From Epiperipatus broadwayi (lineage: Eukaryota; Onychophora; Udeonychophora; Euonychophora; Peripatidae), in contig JAQFVV010000036.1 of the NCBI GenBank assembly GCA_028023455.1, positions 8,812,007 through 8,876,006 of the forward strand: a DNA stretch of 64,000 bases, read 5' to 3'. The notes beneath the pieces are model-generated. The model had not been told where the DNA came from. It did no database searches and was given only the letters and a program-made list of their open reading frames with translations. Made by a program: the position numbers and the translations under genes. Shown one piece after another: positions 11,330-22,286 of the stretch (positions are counted from its first letter, which is position 1; the number at the start of each line of letters is the position of its first letter).

Positions 11330-12242
11330 AAAGTCTATGATTTTGGAGGTTGGATTGGATATTTGATCGTTGAAGTTTGGTTGATTAGATTGCAGTTTTG
11401 ATGATGAGTGGAGAGTTTTGTCATTGCTTTGAGAATGCTATGTATTCGTGTAACTCATGAATGATCAAACCCATTCACTGCTCCAATCCAATTTATATGT
11501 TATTCTTACTTTATCATGAAGCAGTTAACAGCAGTCCTGCCATGATATCAGCCTATAACTCTCCAAGAGAGAGAGCATGGCATAGTTTTCCAATCCAGTT
11601 TATATGTTATTCTTATTTTATCATGAAGCAGTTAACAGCAGTCCTGCCATAATACTAGCCTATAAGTCTCCAAGAGAGAGAGCAAGACTTAGTTTTCTTT
11701 AGTCTATAATAAGCAGGGCATTCCTTGATGCTTGCCACATAAGACTCCAAGAGAGAGAGCAAGGCATAGTTTATCTATTTTAGCCCCTAAAACTTAATAC
11801 TTCTTTTATTTCAACAGAGTTTGCATCATTCAATCAAGGGTTGTGGTAGTTAATAGTGATCGAATTAGGATGATCTTCTGAGTGCTCGTAATACATTGTG
11901 TGATTATAATGTTGTGACTGAATTTTTTTATTTATCTCAAGATTGTGAACTGCTAGTCATTCTGTGGACTGTCAATATCTGTCAGATCTCTGGGAGGATA
12001 GATGAATGTATAATTTGGGCTATTGCAGACAGACATGCATTATATAGATTATTGTTGTGTGATTCATCAAAATAAGGATATTAAATATTTTTTTTTGTAT
12101 TTGTAATGCATGATAAGGTGAAAAGCAAATCGGTCAGTTAGTCAAAGAGATAGGTGTCAGACAAGAAAAGGATGTGTAGGTTTTTGGTGGTCAGGGAAGC
12201 ACAGATGGGATATGTATTGAAATATATTAAAATTTTAATAAT
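11330..12242 (+). mobile_element. leader (5' untranslated internal region) of a long-LTR element
   Basis: From about 11330 to 12010 this is homologous to 38440-38980, the short interior of a different long-LTR element. Shared phrases include GGTTGGATTGGATATTTG/GTGTGGATTGGATGTTTG, GGAGAGTTTTGTCATTG and the TTATCTCAAGATTGTGAACTG type. It carries a tandem repeat of about 107 bp (copies from 11483 and 11590, with a partial third to about 11770) containing CCAAGAGAGAGAGCA. It leads directly into the coiled-coil frame at 12243. Confidence 0.65.
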
Positions 12243-12464
12243 ATGAGTAAAAGTGAAATGCAAATGATAATACAGATGCTTAAAAGTATGCTAGAGGATA
12301 ATAGAATCTGGAGAGAAAGTTTAAGAGAAGATAATAAAAAAGGCATAGAAAGTGTAGAAAGTTTAAGAGAAGAGGATAAGAGGAGTGAAGATGAATTAAA
12401 AAAAAGATCAATAGCTCTGTTGAAAACAACAGTAAAATTCCTATGGCTTTGGAAAATAAAATAG
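12243..12464 (+). CDS. N-terminal coiled-coil part of a Gag-like protein (frame a)
   Basis: A short frame beginning ATGAGTAAAAGTG. It encodes a charged, helix-forming stretch with heptad character (IIQMLKSMLEDN, SLREDNKKG, SLREEDKRSEDELKK). The style matches the N-terminus of the intact Gag at 62.6 kb (NNKLRED, ENKELREEV). Coiled-coil coding continues in the -1 frame after an eight-A run at 12398-12405: zero-frame codons TTA AAA AAA make a possible A AAA AAA slip site, and the next frame reads on as INSSVENN...MALENK. Either a programmed -1 shift or a homopolymer indel therefore joins it to the frame that follows. The last dozen residues before its stop (12462-12464) are probably not real. 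Confidence 0.6.
   Translation: MSKSEMQMIIQMLKSMLEDNRIWRESLREDNKKGIESVESLREEDKRSEDELKKRSIALLKTTVKFLWLWKIK
12398..12404 (+). promoter_or_regulatory. possible -1 frameshift site A AAA AAA
   Basis: The heptamer is in the zero frame of the upstream coiled-coil frame, and the downstream frame is exactly -1. No stimulatory structure was assessed. A simple indel in the A run is equally possible. Confidence 0.35.
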
Positions 12465-13690
12465 AGAAACATGAGGAAAGTGCCTCAATTCCTGGAAATG
12501 ATAGTCCTTATACAGAAGAGGATGGAGAGGTCATAATTAGAGTAGAAGTTACCATAAAAGTAAAGGGGATAGTAAAAAGTACTGAAGATATTCAGATTCG
12601 AATAAAGAAGGAAGCACTATCAGGTATAAAATTGACTGAGCTGATGATAGATTGTATGTATCAAAACTTACTAGAAGATGAAAAAAATCCCAAAAGAAAT
12701 AAGGAAAGTCTGGAACAAAAGATATGTTGTTCTGTGAAAAGATGGATAGAAAGTCTAAGAGAGAATAGCAAAAATGGTACAGAAAGTATAATAAAAGATA
12801 GTCAAAGATTAGGAGATAATGCTGAAACCTCTTTAGAAGATAGCAAGGGAGATAGGCAGAGCTTAACAGAGTTAAAAGATAAGCTAGATAGCCAGGCCAC
12901 TGAGAATAAAGACAGGGATGAGAAATTAAATGAGACAATAAATAAACCAGCTAGTACACTGATAGAGGATAGGTCTCATGAAGTAGATAGGCCAATAGTA
13001 GCTGCAAAACCAAGTCTCCCAGTAAAGAGAGTACATGAGGAGATGACCAGAGAGCCAATTGGGGTAGATCATAAAGTGAAAAGAAGGAAAAGAGAGTGGG
13101 AGGAAAAACTCCATGCACCAGATGAGGTGATAAAATTAAGAGAATCTATCTCTCTGAAAAATTCAACTGCTCTGGAAAAGTCAAACATAAATTATATTTG
13201 GTACAGAGAGGCAATCTCTCTGAAAAATGTAAATGTCCAGTGTGTATCATACAGAGAATCAATCTCTCTGAAAAATTTAAATGCTCTGGAAAATTTAAAT
13301 GTGCCTTATGTATGGTACAAAGAGTCAACCTTTCTAGAGAGTTTAAAAATAAATTATATGTGGCCCAGAGAATCGGCCTCTCTGGAAGATGTAATGAATT
13401 ATATATGGTACAGAGAGTCCATCTTTGTGGAAAGTTTAAAAATAAAGTATGTATGGTATAGAGAATCAATCTCTCTGAAAAACTTTAAGGCATATTATGT
13501 ATGGTACCAAGAGTCCATATTTCTAAATGGAGTTTGTAATAGGAGGTTATATAAAATAAATCCTCTGGATATGTTTTATAAATATCCAGTCAAGATGAAA
13601 AATGGCCATATTAAAAAGGGACTGGATGTACGTGTGCAATTTTATGCAGACCACGATATGCTTTGTACAAAAGAAAAGATCTCCAAATAA
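12410..13690 (+). CDS. coiled-coil protein with eight 16-residue WYRES-type repeats, Gag-like, non-autonomous LTR element (frame b)
   Basis: Unrecognised protein of about 415-426 residues (ATG at 12443, frame open from about 12398). The first 180 or so residues are hydrophilic and coiled-coil-like (SLRENSKNG, LTELKDKLDSQATENKDRDE). A basic patch KRRKREWEEK follows near residue 215. Eight tandem units of a motif like YRESISLKNLN..YVW follow (residues about 228-355), then an unrelated tail containing NPLDMFYKYPVKMKNG. There is no capsid homology region, zinc knuckle, protease, RT or integrase. The leader upstream and the polypurine tract plus long LTR 155 bases downstream make it the internal coding part of a non-autonomous LTR retrotransposon. 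The intact frame suggests recent activity or selection. The function of the repeats is unknown. Confidence 0.65.
   Translation, partial: NSSVENNSKIPMALENKIEKHEESASIPGNDSPYTEEDGEVIIRVEVTIKVKGIVKSTEDIQIRIKKEALSGIKLTELMIDCMYQNLLEDEKNPKRNKESLEQKICCSVKRWIESLRENSKNGTESIIKDSQRLGDNAETSLEDSKGDRQSLTELKDKLDSQATENKDRDEKLNETINKPASTLIEDRSHEVDRPIVAAKPSLPVKRVHEEMTREPIGVDHKVKRRKREWEEKLHAPDEVIKLRESISLKNSTALEKSNINYIWYREAISLKNVNVQCVSYRESISLKNLNALENLNVPYVWYKESTFLESLKINYMWPRESASLEDVMNYIWYRESIFVESLKIKYVWYRESISLKNFKAYYVWYQESIFLNGVCNRRLYKINPLDMFYKYPVKMKNGHIKKGLDVRVQFYADHDMLCTKEKISK
13129..13540 (+). repeat. coding tandem repeat, about 48-bp unit (YRES...YVW)
   Basis: Units share TACAGAGAGTC-like and TCTCTCTGAAAAA-like cores, mostly 48 bp long, with two expanded units of about 66 bp. 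All keep the reading frame, and divergence between units is moderate. They give a 16-residue periodic protein domain. Confidence 0.8.
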
Positions 13691-13844
13691 ATCAGGATGC
13701 TAGATTTTCTAATGAAAAGTATGATGTTTGCCAGTAGTTAAAATTTTTTTTATATTGTTAGTGTGTTTATTATTATTAGTGTATTTTATTAGTTAGGATT
13801 TCTTATTAGATATAGTTAAAACAAAGGTGCTGATGATTTTAATT

Positions 13845-13855
13845 GAAGGGGGGGA
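13845..13855 (+). other. polypurine tract of the coiled-coil LTR element
   Basis: GAAGGGGGGGA immediately precedes TGTTGTGCC, the LTR start. The junction resembles that of the minus-strand gypsy element at 56000 (GAGGGGAGA then TGTTGTG), which supports the LTR boundary and plus orientation. Confidence 0.8.
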
Positions 13856-16800
13856 TGTTGTGCCATTACAATTTAGTCATTAGCTAAATTTATAGTAATG
13901 TGCATGAGAGAAAATGAACAAAAATCATCATCACATTTTTTATATAAAAAGGAAGCTGTAGACATCCAAGTTTAAACCCTACCAGATCCAGTTCTAAAAG
14001 CTTTAGACAGAAAGAGAGTAGGTCAACAATTATATTCTTTATTTGTTTGTGTGTTGATAGAAAGGTAATATGCACATTTAAACAATACTGTTAAAAAGCA
14101 AAGTTATAATGCATATGTATAGGCAGTGTGTGTTATAAAAGCTATTTAGTTAGCCACTTTTAAATTTCAGATATTAAACTTTTTTTAAAACTAACCTATG
14201 CTTGATCAATTCTAATGTCTTATTCTATACTTCTATTTTTGCTGTTCTATAATTGTAATTGGGATTTAAAAGCTAAGGATTTAATTTTAAATATTAGGGT
14301 TATAATTACTAAGCTAGCAATTATGTTATTTAATGTCAGTTTATGAATGATTTGAAATAATAAAGTATGTGTGTACATTACATACAAAAATTTACATTTA
14401 TTAAATATTGAAAGAAAAAGAAGGGTTAAATCTGTCAAATTGTTTTTTTTTTTGCAATTTTGTGTTAAGGGAGAAAATCTGTTGAATCAGATATCTATTT
14501 TTGTAGCAATTTTGTTTTTGTAAATGATTGTTTGTCATTTTGGAGTTTAAGCTTGGTGAGAACTCTAATTTTGAAGTTGTCTCATCTTAAGATCAAAAGA
14601 AAGAATCTCCAATTTTAGATATTACAGATATACATGAGGAGAAAGGATTAAGTCTATTTTTTTTCTTCAAGACAAAAGTGTCTGAAAACCAGGTGTGTGA
14701 TTTTTTGAGTTGGTCAAAAATAGCAAGTGACACTATCACTCTAATTGGGTGAGTTGACTCAAAAATCGGATATAAAAGAAGTCTGGAAAATCAGTTGAGT
14801 TAATATATTATGATTATTATTGTGAGAGAGCCTTTTAAAAAATTATTGAAACTAAAGCAGACAAAACTTTTTAATTCTGCTAGATAACCTTTTTCTTTTA
14901 AAAATCATTTTTTAATATCAAGTTTTGAATGCTGAAAATATAAGGATGGCAGGGTAAGAAATTAATATATATTTCCATCTGTCTACCAGACTCATCATCA
15001 ACTAGCACATCATATAGGAAAGAAAAGATGTCTTGTCTGAAAAATAATATTCTATGCCTTTCAACTGACTGAAAGAAATAAGATGTTTTTTAAATAGAAA
15101 GAAGAAAACATTCACCTGCATTTAAAATCAGAAGAAAAAGTGTAATCTACTGATAAATATTAAATCATCAAGTCCAATTAATTGTTCCAGTAACTGAATT
15201 TAAACCCAGAAAATTATAAATGTGAAAACAACTGCTATACTTCACCCACTAAAAGAATCATGCTTGACAGGAAGAGAAGAAAAGTTAATATAATGATTTC
15301 CAAATTGTCCACTAAAGCAAATAACCTCAATAGAATCATCATCATCAAATAATAATACACCTCAAGAAAGAGATTGTTCCAAAGTAAAACGAAAATGGTA
15401 GCTGCAGAAATATAGACATTATACAAGATAAGTTTGAGCCCTTGGAAGTTTGCCACAAAACAAAGGATCGGTAATATGACTTTTTATATCTATTTTCTTT
15501 ATGAAATCAGAGTCTTAATAAAAATTTAGTAATAAAGTGGTATATTTTATTTAAAGAACTTTTAAAGACAATTCAGATCGATCAAAACCAATAATTTCTT
15601 ACCAATAATAACCTTGAGCTTCATAAGTGGTTTTGAATGTATCAAAATTATTTGTTTATTGATTTACAGTTATGAAATATTAATGTGTAAAATAATTTTT
15701 TGTATTATTATTTTGGTTTTAAATAATATTTTGGTTTTTACGGGGTAAACACACACCTACATAGTAATATTTTTACACGTGTATAATTGCGAGTGAATGT
15801 GAAGTAATAAGTAGTATTAAAATATTAGATTATTTTGTTTTAGGAAAATATAGCATGTCAGCGCTTAGAAGAGAGGGGGAGAAAATAATTTAAAACTTGT
15901 TTCTAAAACTTGCTCTTTTCAATTTTACTAACATTTATTTTTGTCATTCTGCCTACATGTTAGATTATAAGGTATGTGTGCCAATGAGTGAATATTTTTT
16001 TATGAAATACTTTTGTTGTGGATGGAACATTTTAACAAATCGATTACCCAATTTAATACCATATACATTTGACAGGAAAGGGGGAAGAACTTGAAATTAA
16101 TCTTAAGATTGCAATATAATCAATTATTATTGTTATTATTATTCATATCAATTTTCATGTTTATCTATAAATTTTCATGTAGATATCAGTAATGCATTAA
16201 TAAATGTTAATTTGTTTTATTAAAGAAGGTGTATATATTTCATTAAGAGTAGTCTTTATTAAGTGTGATTATTCATCATCAAGGTGAATATTAGCTATTT
16301 AAGTTCCAATTAGATGTACTAAAATTAAGCAGTGATTATGAATTTCTTTATAAAATTTAGGTTTATGATTAGGCTTAGTCCTAAAGTTGTGGTTGAAACC
16401 ATTGTCATTATTGTTATCATTATCGTCATCATCATCATCACGTTTTAATTAATGAGCTGTTTAAATGTTTAAAGGCCATAAATAAATATTGATTTCATAG
16501 TATTTAGTGATTTCTTAGTATTATTATAACCACTGTCCCATCATCTATTTCATGCAAGGATGAGTGAATTGCCATCCTAAATTAATAGTAATCTGAGCTA
16601 GTAAACTTATATAAAAAGAATATTGAAACACATTTATTATGCTAAGATCTGGGAAATGATTTATGTCTAATGAATTTTATATACTCCACTTTGGTTTAAA
16701 GATGTTTTATGTTTACCTAAATATTAGTGCATACAGTGATGTGGCTCTAAAAAGCAAAATCTTTCATGTTTATTAGAAATAAAGTACCAAAAAGGGATTC

Positions 16801-17553
16801 AAACCCGGTACATGTGTAAAGGTTATTAGATATAACTGTGTCAAGATTCAGATAATCTATTGGCACTGTGCTAGACCATATTCATTTGATATTTGTTTAA
16901 ATATGCACTTAACATCAAAACAAGAAATGAAAGTGGATAAAATCTATAGTTGAATATATTGAGAGATATTTGATTGAGTTACCAGTGTATTCACTCGCTT
17001 GATTTCCATATACCTGAGTTATAGTAGTTCATTCTTAATAATTTGTTTATAATTATAGAAATATGTTTAATTTAATCCAATGACCCTTAATATGATTGAT
17101 AACTCAGTCTGATCTTTTGTTTAATAGCTTATGCTCCTGTTAATATAAGTTTAAATAAATTCTGATCAGTTTCATTAAATTTATTTACAACTTGTTTGAA
17201 TTAATATTTTTAAAGAATACTTATTGAACACGTTTATTTACTTACAATGATGATTTTGTTTATTTGTGTAATAGCCACTACTCAGGTTAAATAATTCTTT
17301 ACTCTTTGATATAAAATAAAAGCTACAACAATTCTATTCGTTTACTAAGCTAAATATTATATTTGAATCTTTTCATAATTAGTTAATATACATAATATCT
17401 TTTGATCTACATTATTAAGTTACAATGAATATAATATTTGAATATTTGAGATTTTAATAATATTTGGATTTTTGACAAATCCAATGGCCCCAACATCTAA
17501 ATATATTTTAATATACAATTGAATTTCTCTTTGATCTCTTTATTTATGTTACA
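13856..17553 (+). mobile_element. 3.7-kb LTR (TGTTGTGCC...GTTACA), 3' LTR of the coiled-coil element
   Basis: Starts TGTTGTGCCATTACA right after the polypurine tract and ends TTTATGTTACA at 17553, followed by a long (TA)n. An inverted, diverged copy occupies 18223-21475; homologous blocks run in reverse order (for example 13856-13920 with 21410-21475, 15235-15456 with 19925-20143, 16800-17040 with 18380-18570). Its length is far above the usual 0.2-2 kb for LTRs. No conserved protein is evident: the small hydrophobic frames shared by the copies are antisense and frame-disrupted. Confidence 0.75.
16795..16890 (-). mobile_element. tRNA-derived SINE fragment within the long LTR
   Basis: On the minus strand there is an A-box-like TAGCACAGTG near 16870 and a B-box-like GGGTTTGAATCCC at about 16797-16809, with roughly tRNA-like spacing. 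The same unit is in the inverted LTR copy (about 18478-18570, plus strand), so it was captured before the copies diverged. Confidence 0.5.

Positions 17554-17554
<1 letters not shown>

Positions 17555-17649
<95 letters not shown>
17555..17649. repeat. (TA)n microsatellite
   Basis: An uninterrupted TA run of about 95 bp directly after the LTR end. After it comes TTGTGCCC, which looks like the start of another LTR (compare TTGTGCC) that then enters the gap. Confidence 0.95.
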
Positions 17650-17652
<3 letters not shown>

Positions 17653-17712
17653 GCCCTTTTGTATGGGTCACCATTTAAGTTTTGTGCTAATCTAGTAGAA
17701 AATTTTAAATTT

Positions 17713-18212
17713 NNNNNNNNNNNNNNNNNNNNNNNNNNNNNNNNNNNNNNNNNNNNNNNNNNNNNNNNNNNNNNNNNNNNNNNNNNNNNNNNNNNNNNNN
17801 NNNNNNNNNNNNNNNNNNNNNNNNNNNNNNNNNNNNNNNNNNNNNNNNNNNNNNNNNNNNNNNNNNNNNNNNNNNNNNNNNNNNNNNNNNNNNNNNNNNN
17901 NNNNNNNNNNNNNNNNNNNNNNNNNNNNNNNNNNNNNNNNNNNNNNNNNNNNNNNNNNNNNNNNNNNNNNNNNNNNNNNNNNNNNNNNNNNNNNNNNNNN
18001 NNNNNNNNNNNNNNNNNNNNNNNNNNNNNNNNNNNNNNNNNNNNNNNNNNNNNNNNNNNNNNNNNNNNNNNNNNNNNNNNNNNNNNNNNNNNNNNNNNNN
18101 NNNNNNNNNNNNNNNNNNNNNNNNNNNNNNNNNNNNNNNNNNNNNNNNNNNNNNNNNNNNNNNNNNNNNNNNNNNNNNNNNNNNNNNNNNNNNNNNNNNN
18201 NNNNNNNNNNNN
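17713..18212. other. assembly gap, 500 N
   Basis: Exactly 500 N, so a scaffolding placeholder rather than a measured distance. It lies between two inverted LTR copies and TA tracts, where assembly is expected to fail. Confidence 0.98.
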
Positions 18213-18222
18213 ATATATATAT

Positions 18223-21200
18223 TGTAACAAAATTAAATGAGTTCAAAAGATATTACTATACCTGAGTAAAGGAGTCCTTAAAATGATCATAATATTTAAA
18301 AGAAATAAGTAAATTATTAACAAATTATTATAGCAATGTATTATATGAAATCACGTGAAGTGAGTACACTCGTAATTCAATAAAATATAACTCAGGTATA
18401 CAGGCAGTAGATCTTATCCACTTTCATTTCTTGGTTTGATGTTAAGTGCATGTTTAAACAAATACTAAGTGAATATGGTCTAGCAGGGCGCCACTAGATT
18501 ATCTGAATCTAGACACAGTTATATCTGATAACCTTTCACATGTACCGGGTTTGAATCCCTTCTGGGTACTTTATTTATAATAAAATGGAAGATTTTGCTT
18601 TTTGAGCCATATCACTATAAGCACTAATAGTTAGGTAAAAGTAAAACATCTATAAACCAAAGTGGAGTATACTAGACATAAATCATTTCTCAGATCTTAA
18701 CATAACAAATGTGTTTCAATATTTTTATAAGTTCACTAGCTCAGATTATATATAACTAATTTAGGATGGCAATTCACTCATCCTTGCATGAAATAGATGA
18801 TGGGATGTGGTTATAATAATACTAAGAAATCACTAAATATTATAAAATCAATATTTATTTATGGCCTTTAAACAGTTAAACAGATCATTAATTAAAACGT
18901 TGATGACGATGATGATGATGATAGTAACGACAATAATGACAAGGGTTTCAACTACAGCTCTAGGACTAAGCCTAAACATAGAACTAATTTTTATAAAGTA
19001 ATTCATAATTATTGCTTAATTTTAGCATATTTACTTATATCTTAAATAACTAATATTCAACCATTGATGATGATGAATAATCACACTTAACAAAGACTAC
19101 AATTAATGAAATATATACGCCTCGTTTAATAAAACAAACTAATATTTATTACTACATTTCTAACATATACATAAAAATTTCTAGATAAATATGAAAATTG
19201 ACATGAATAATAATAATGATAATAATTGATTATATAACAATCCTCAGATTAATTTTAAGTTCTTCCCCCTTTCCCTTCAAATGTATTTGTATTAAGTTGG
19301 ACGTCACATTGACCATGATTTTCACTCCATGAGAAAAGTATTTAAAAAAAAATATTATCTGCTCATTAGCACACATACTTTAAAAATCCAACATGTAAAT
19401 AGAATGTAAAAAAAAAATGTTAGTAAAATTGAAAGAGCAAGTTTTAGAAACAAGTTTTAAACTATTTTCTCCCCCCTCTCTTCTAAGCGCTGAAATCTAT
19501 ACTGAACTTGAAACAAAATAATCTAATATTCTAATACTACTCATTATTTCACATTCACTCCCAATTATACACATATAAAAATATTATTATGTATGTGCAT
19601 GTTTTATCCCATAATAACAAAATATTATCAAAAACCAAAATAATAATAATATATCAGTTAAAACTAAAATCATAACACCATAAAAAAATTGTTTTACATA
19701 TTCATATTTCATAACTGTAAAATTAATAAACATATAATTTTGATACATTCAAGATAATTTATGAAGCTCAAAGTTATTATTAGTAAGACATTCTTGTTTT
19801 TAATCGATCTGAATAGTCTTTAAAAGTTCTTTAAATAAAATATATCACTTTATTGCTAAAATGTTTATTAAGACTGATATCATAAAGAAAATAGATATAA
19901 AAAGTCATATTACTGATCTTTTGTTTGTGGCGAATTTCCAAGGGTTCAAACTTGTCTATATTTCTGCAGCTACTATGTGGGAACAATCTCTTTCTTGAGG
20001 TGTATAACTATTTGATGATGGTGACTCTATTGAGGTTATTTGCTTTAGTGGATAATTTGGAAATCATTATATTAATTTTTCTTCTCTTCCTGTCAATCAT
20101 GTGGATGAAATACAGTTGTTTTCACATTTATAAATTTTCTTGAGTTTAAAATCAGTTGTAACAATTAATTGGACTTGATGATTAATATTTATCACTAGAT
20201 TAATTCATCTTCTTTGAATGCAGGTGAATGCTTTCTTCCTTCTATTAAAAACATCTTATTTATCTGGTCAGTTGAAAGGTGTAGAATATTATTTTAGACA
20301 CATCTTTTCCTTCCTATGTGATGTGCAGCTTCCTCCAGATGGTCCGGCAAATGGAATATACATATAATTTTTCTAGCCTGCCATTTCTTATATTTTCAAC
20401 ATTCAAATTTGATAGTTTAATAATCTGAATCAATCACAATAATAATCTTAATAATAATTCAAGACAGCTTTTTATATCCAATTTTTAGCTACCTTAACCA
20501 ATCAGAGATAGCATCACTTGCTATTTTTGGACAAATTTGTTTTAATTAGATCTCTAATTTATTTTCAACCAAAGTAATTTTTAACTGAAAAGTTTAATCC
20601 TTTTTTCCAGACACTTTTGTTTTAAAAAAAAAATAGACTCAATTCTTATTTCCTTTCTTTTGTTTTTTCTTTCTTTTTAACATCCAGGTAACACTTCAAA
20701 TCTTTGAGCTTCCTTCTTTAGATCTTGATAAGACAATTTCAAAAATTATAGTTCTGACCCATTATAAGCTTCCAAAGTGAAACAATCATTTACAAAAAAC
20801 ATTGCTACAAAGATCGATATCTGATTAAACAGATTTCCTCTTTTAACAAAAAAAATTGTACAAAAAAAAATAATTTGACAGATTTAATACTTCCTTTTCT
20901 TTCAATATTTAGGAAATGTCAAATTTTGTATGTAATGTACACACATCCTTCATTCTTTCAAATCATTCATAAACTAACCTTAAATAATATAATTGCTAGC
21001 TTAGTAATTATAACCCAATTATTTAATTAAATCTGTAACTTTTAAATCCCAATTATAATTAAAGAAAAGCAAAATAAAAGTATAGAATAAAATATTAGAA
21101 TTGATCAAGCATAGGTTAGTTTTAAAGAAAGTTAAAATGTTTAATATTTGAAATATAAAACAATTAAATAATTTACACATACATTGCCTATATGTATGCA

Positions 21201-21475
21201 TTATAACTTTGCTTTTTAAAGAAAAATTAAATATTAAATAGTTTAAATGTGTGTATTACCTTTCTATCAACACACAAACAAGTAAAGCATGTAATTGTTG
21301 ACCCATTCTTTCTCTGTTTAAAGCTTTTAGAACTGGACCTTGTAGGGTTTAAACTTGGATGCCCTACAACTTCATTTATGATTATAAAAAAAATGTGATG
21401 ATGATTTTTGGTTTACCTTTTCTACATGCACATTACTATAAATTTATCTAGTGACTAAATTGTAATGGCACAATA
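18223..21475 (-). mobile_element. 3.25-kb solo LTR, inverted copy of the 13.9-kb LTR family
   Basis: On the plus strand it begins TGTAAC (18223) and ends GGCACAATA (21475), the reverse of TGTTGTGCC with the second base changed. Both sides are TA runs (18213-18222 and 21474-21490). No gag or pol is attached on either side. Homology to 13856-17553 covers most of its length with indels, including a block change near 18230-18380. Confidence 0.75.
18478..18570 (+). mobile_element. tRNA-derived SINE fragment in inverted LTR copy
   Basis: Contains GGTCTAGCAGGGCGCCACTA and, about 60 bases on, GGGTTTGAATCCC (B-box-like). It matches the unit at 16795-16890. Confidence 0.5.
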
Positions 21476-21490
21476 TATATATATATATAT

Positions 21491-21520
21491 TGTGACAGTC
21501 AGTTTTAAATGACTGCCACA
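21491..21520. repeat. terminal hairpin of the LTR-like unit
   Basis: TGTGACAGTCA and TGACTGCCACA are inverted repeats of 11 bp with one mismatch, separated by 8 bases, at the very end of the unit. Confidence 0.7.
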
Positions 21521-22276
21521 AAGTTGACTGCAAGCATTAGTTGCAGTCCAAACAAATGTACGTATTATAATAAAAGGAGTGGTCTGTGCAGGTATATTTC
21601 TCTGTTGCTTACACACACACTATATTTAAAATAAATAGGATGAATGGTGATAATATGCCTATAAATAAACAAACGTGGACACCACATATAAATATGTATT
21701 TTGCTGTTAATAAATGCTATATGTTTTTTATTTATGATGTGAATAAATATGGCAGAGGGTTAAAGAAATTCTTATGGGAAACTGAAATATATTTGCAAAT
21801 AACCCAACAGTAAACATATTTTATTTTGATGTGATTTTATTTTAGATTCTCAAATGTTGTATTTTTTTCTGTTGCTTGTTGAATATTCTTTTTGGAAAAC
21901 TCAAAAACAATTTTTATGTGACAACAAGTATACACTTTTATAATTTTTTTTTTACAACTTAATGTTCATGACTGCAGGCAAGCCAATGACCTCTTTCTTT
22001 TATCATATAATGTTTTTGGAAAACAAGTGTAGAAATTGTATCAGTGGTTATTCGGCTTGACACCTATTCAAAATTATTTAATTAGATAAATGTAATTTTA
22101 CTTTATTGTTTAAAGAAATCAAGGGATTGGAATTTAAATGGTTTGTGAAATTCTGAAATTAATTAAAAGATAGCTAAAATTAAATCCATTGTTTGGAATT
22201 GTTTAATTAAAAAACAGAAATGTAAAAGCAATAACTTGTGGAGGGGATGAGAGAATACACCCTGTAATGGGGGGGA

Positions 22277-22286
22277 TATATAAAGG
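22277..22286 (+). promoter_or_regulatory. TATA box (TATATAAAGG)
   Basis: Lies just after a G-rich tract in an LTR-like unit and before a more balanced-composition block, as expected for a U3/R boundary. Confidence 0.45.

Noticed and set aside
12549-13469. Minus-strand and second plus-strand frames overlapping the coiled-coil gene
   Set aside because: They are shadows: their repeats mirror the 48-bp coding repeat of the main frame, and they lack continuity outside it.
15235-15456. Hydrophobic frame NNLFLEVYYYLMMM..., similar to one at 19925-20143
   Set aside because: The likeness comes from the two LTR copies being homologous DNA. The frames are antisense to the LTR and their ends differ, so coding is unlikely.
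17544-18246. Long open frames on both strands across the N run
   Set aside because: They consist of N codons and TA-repeat translation only.
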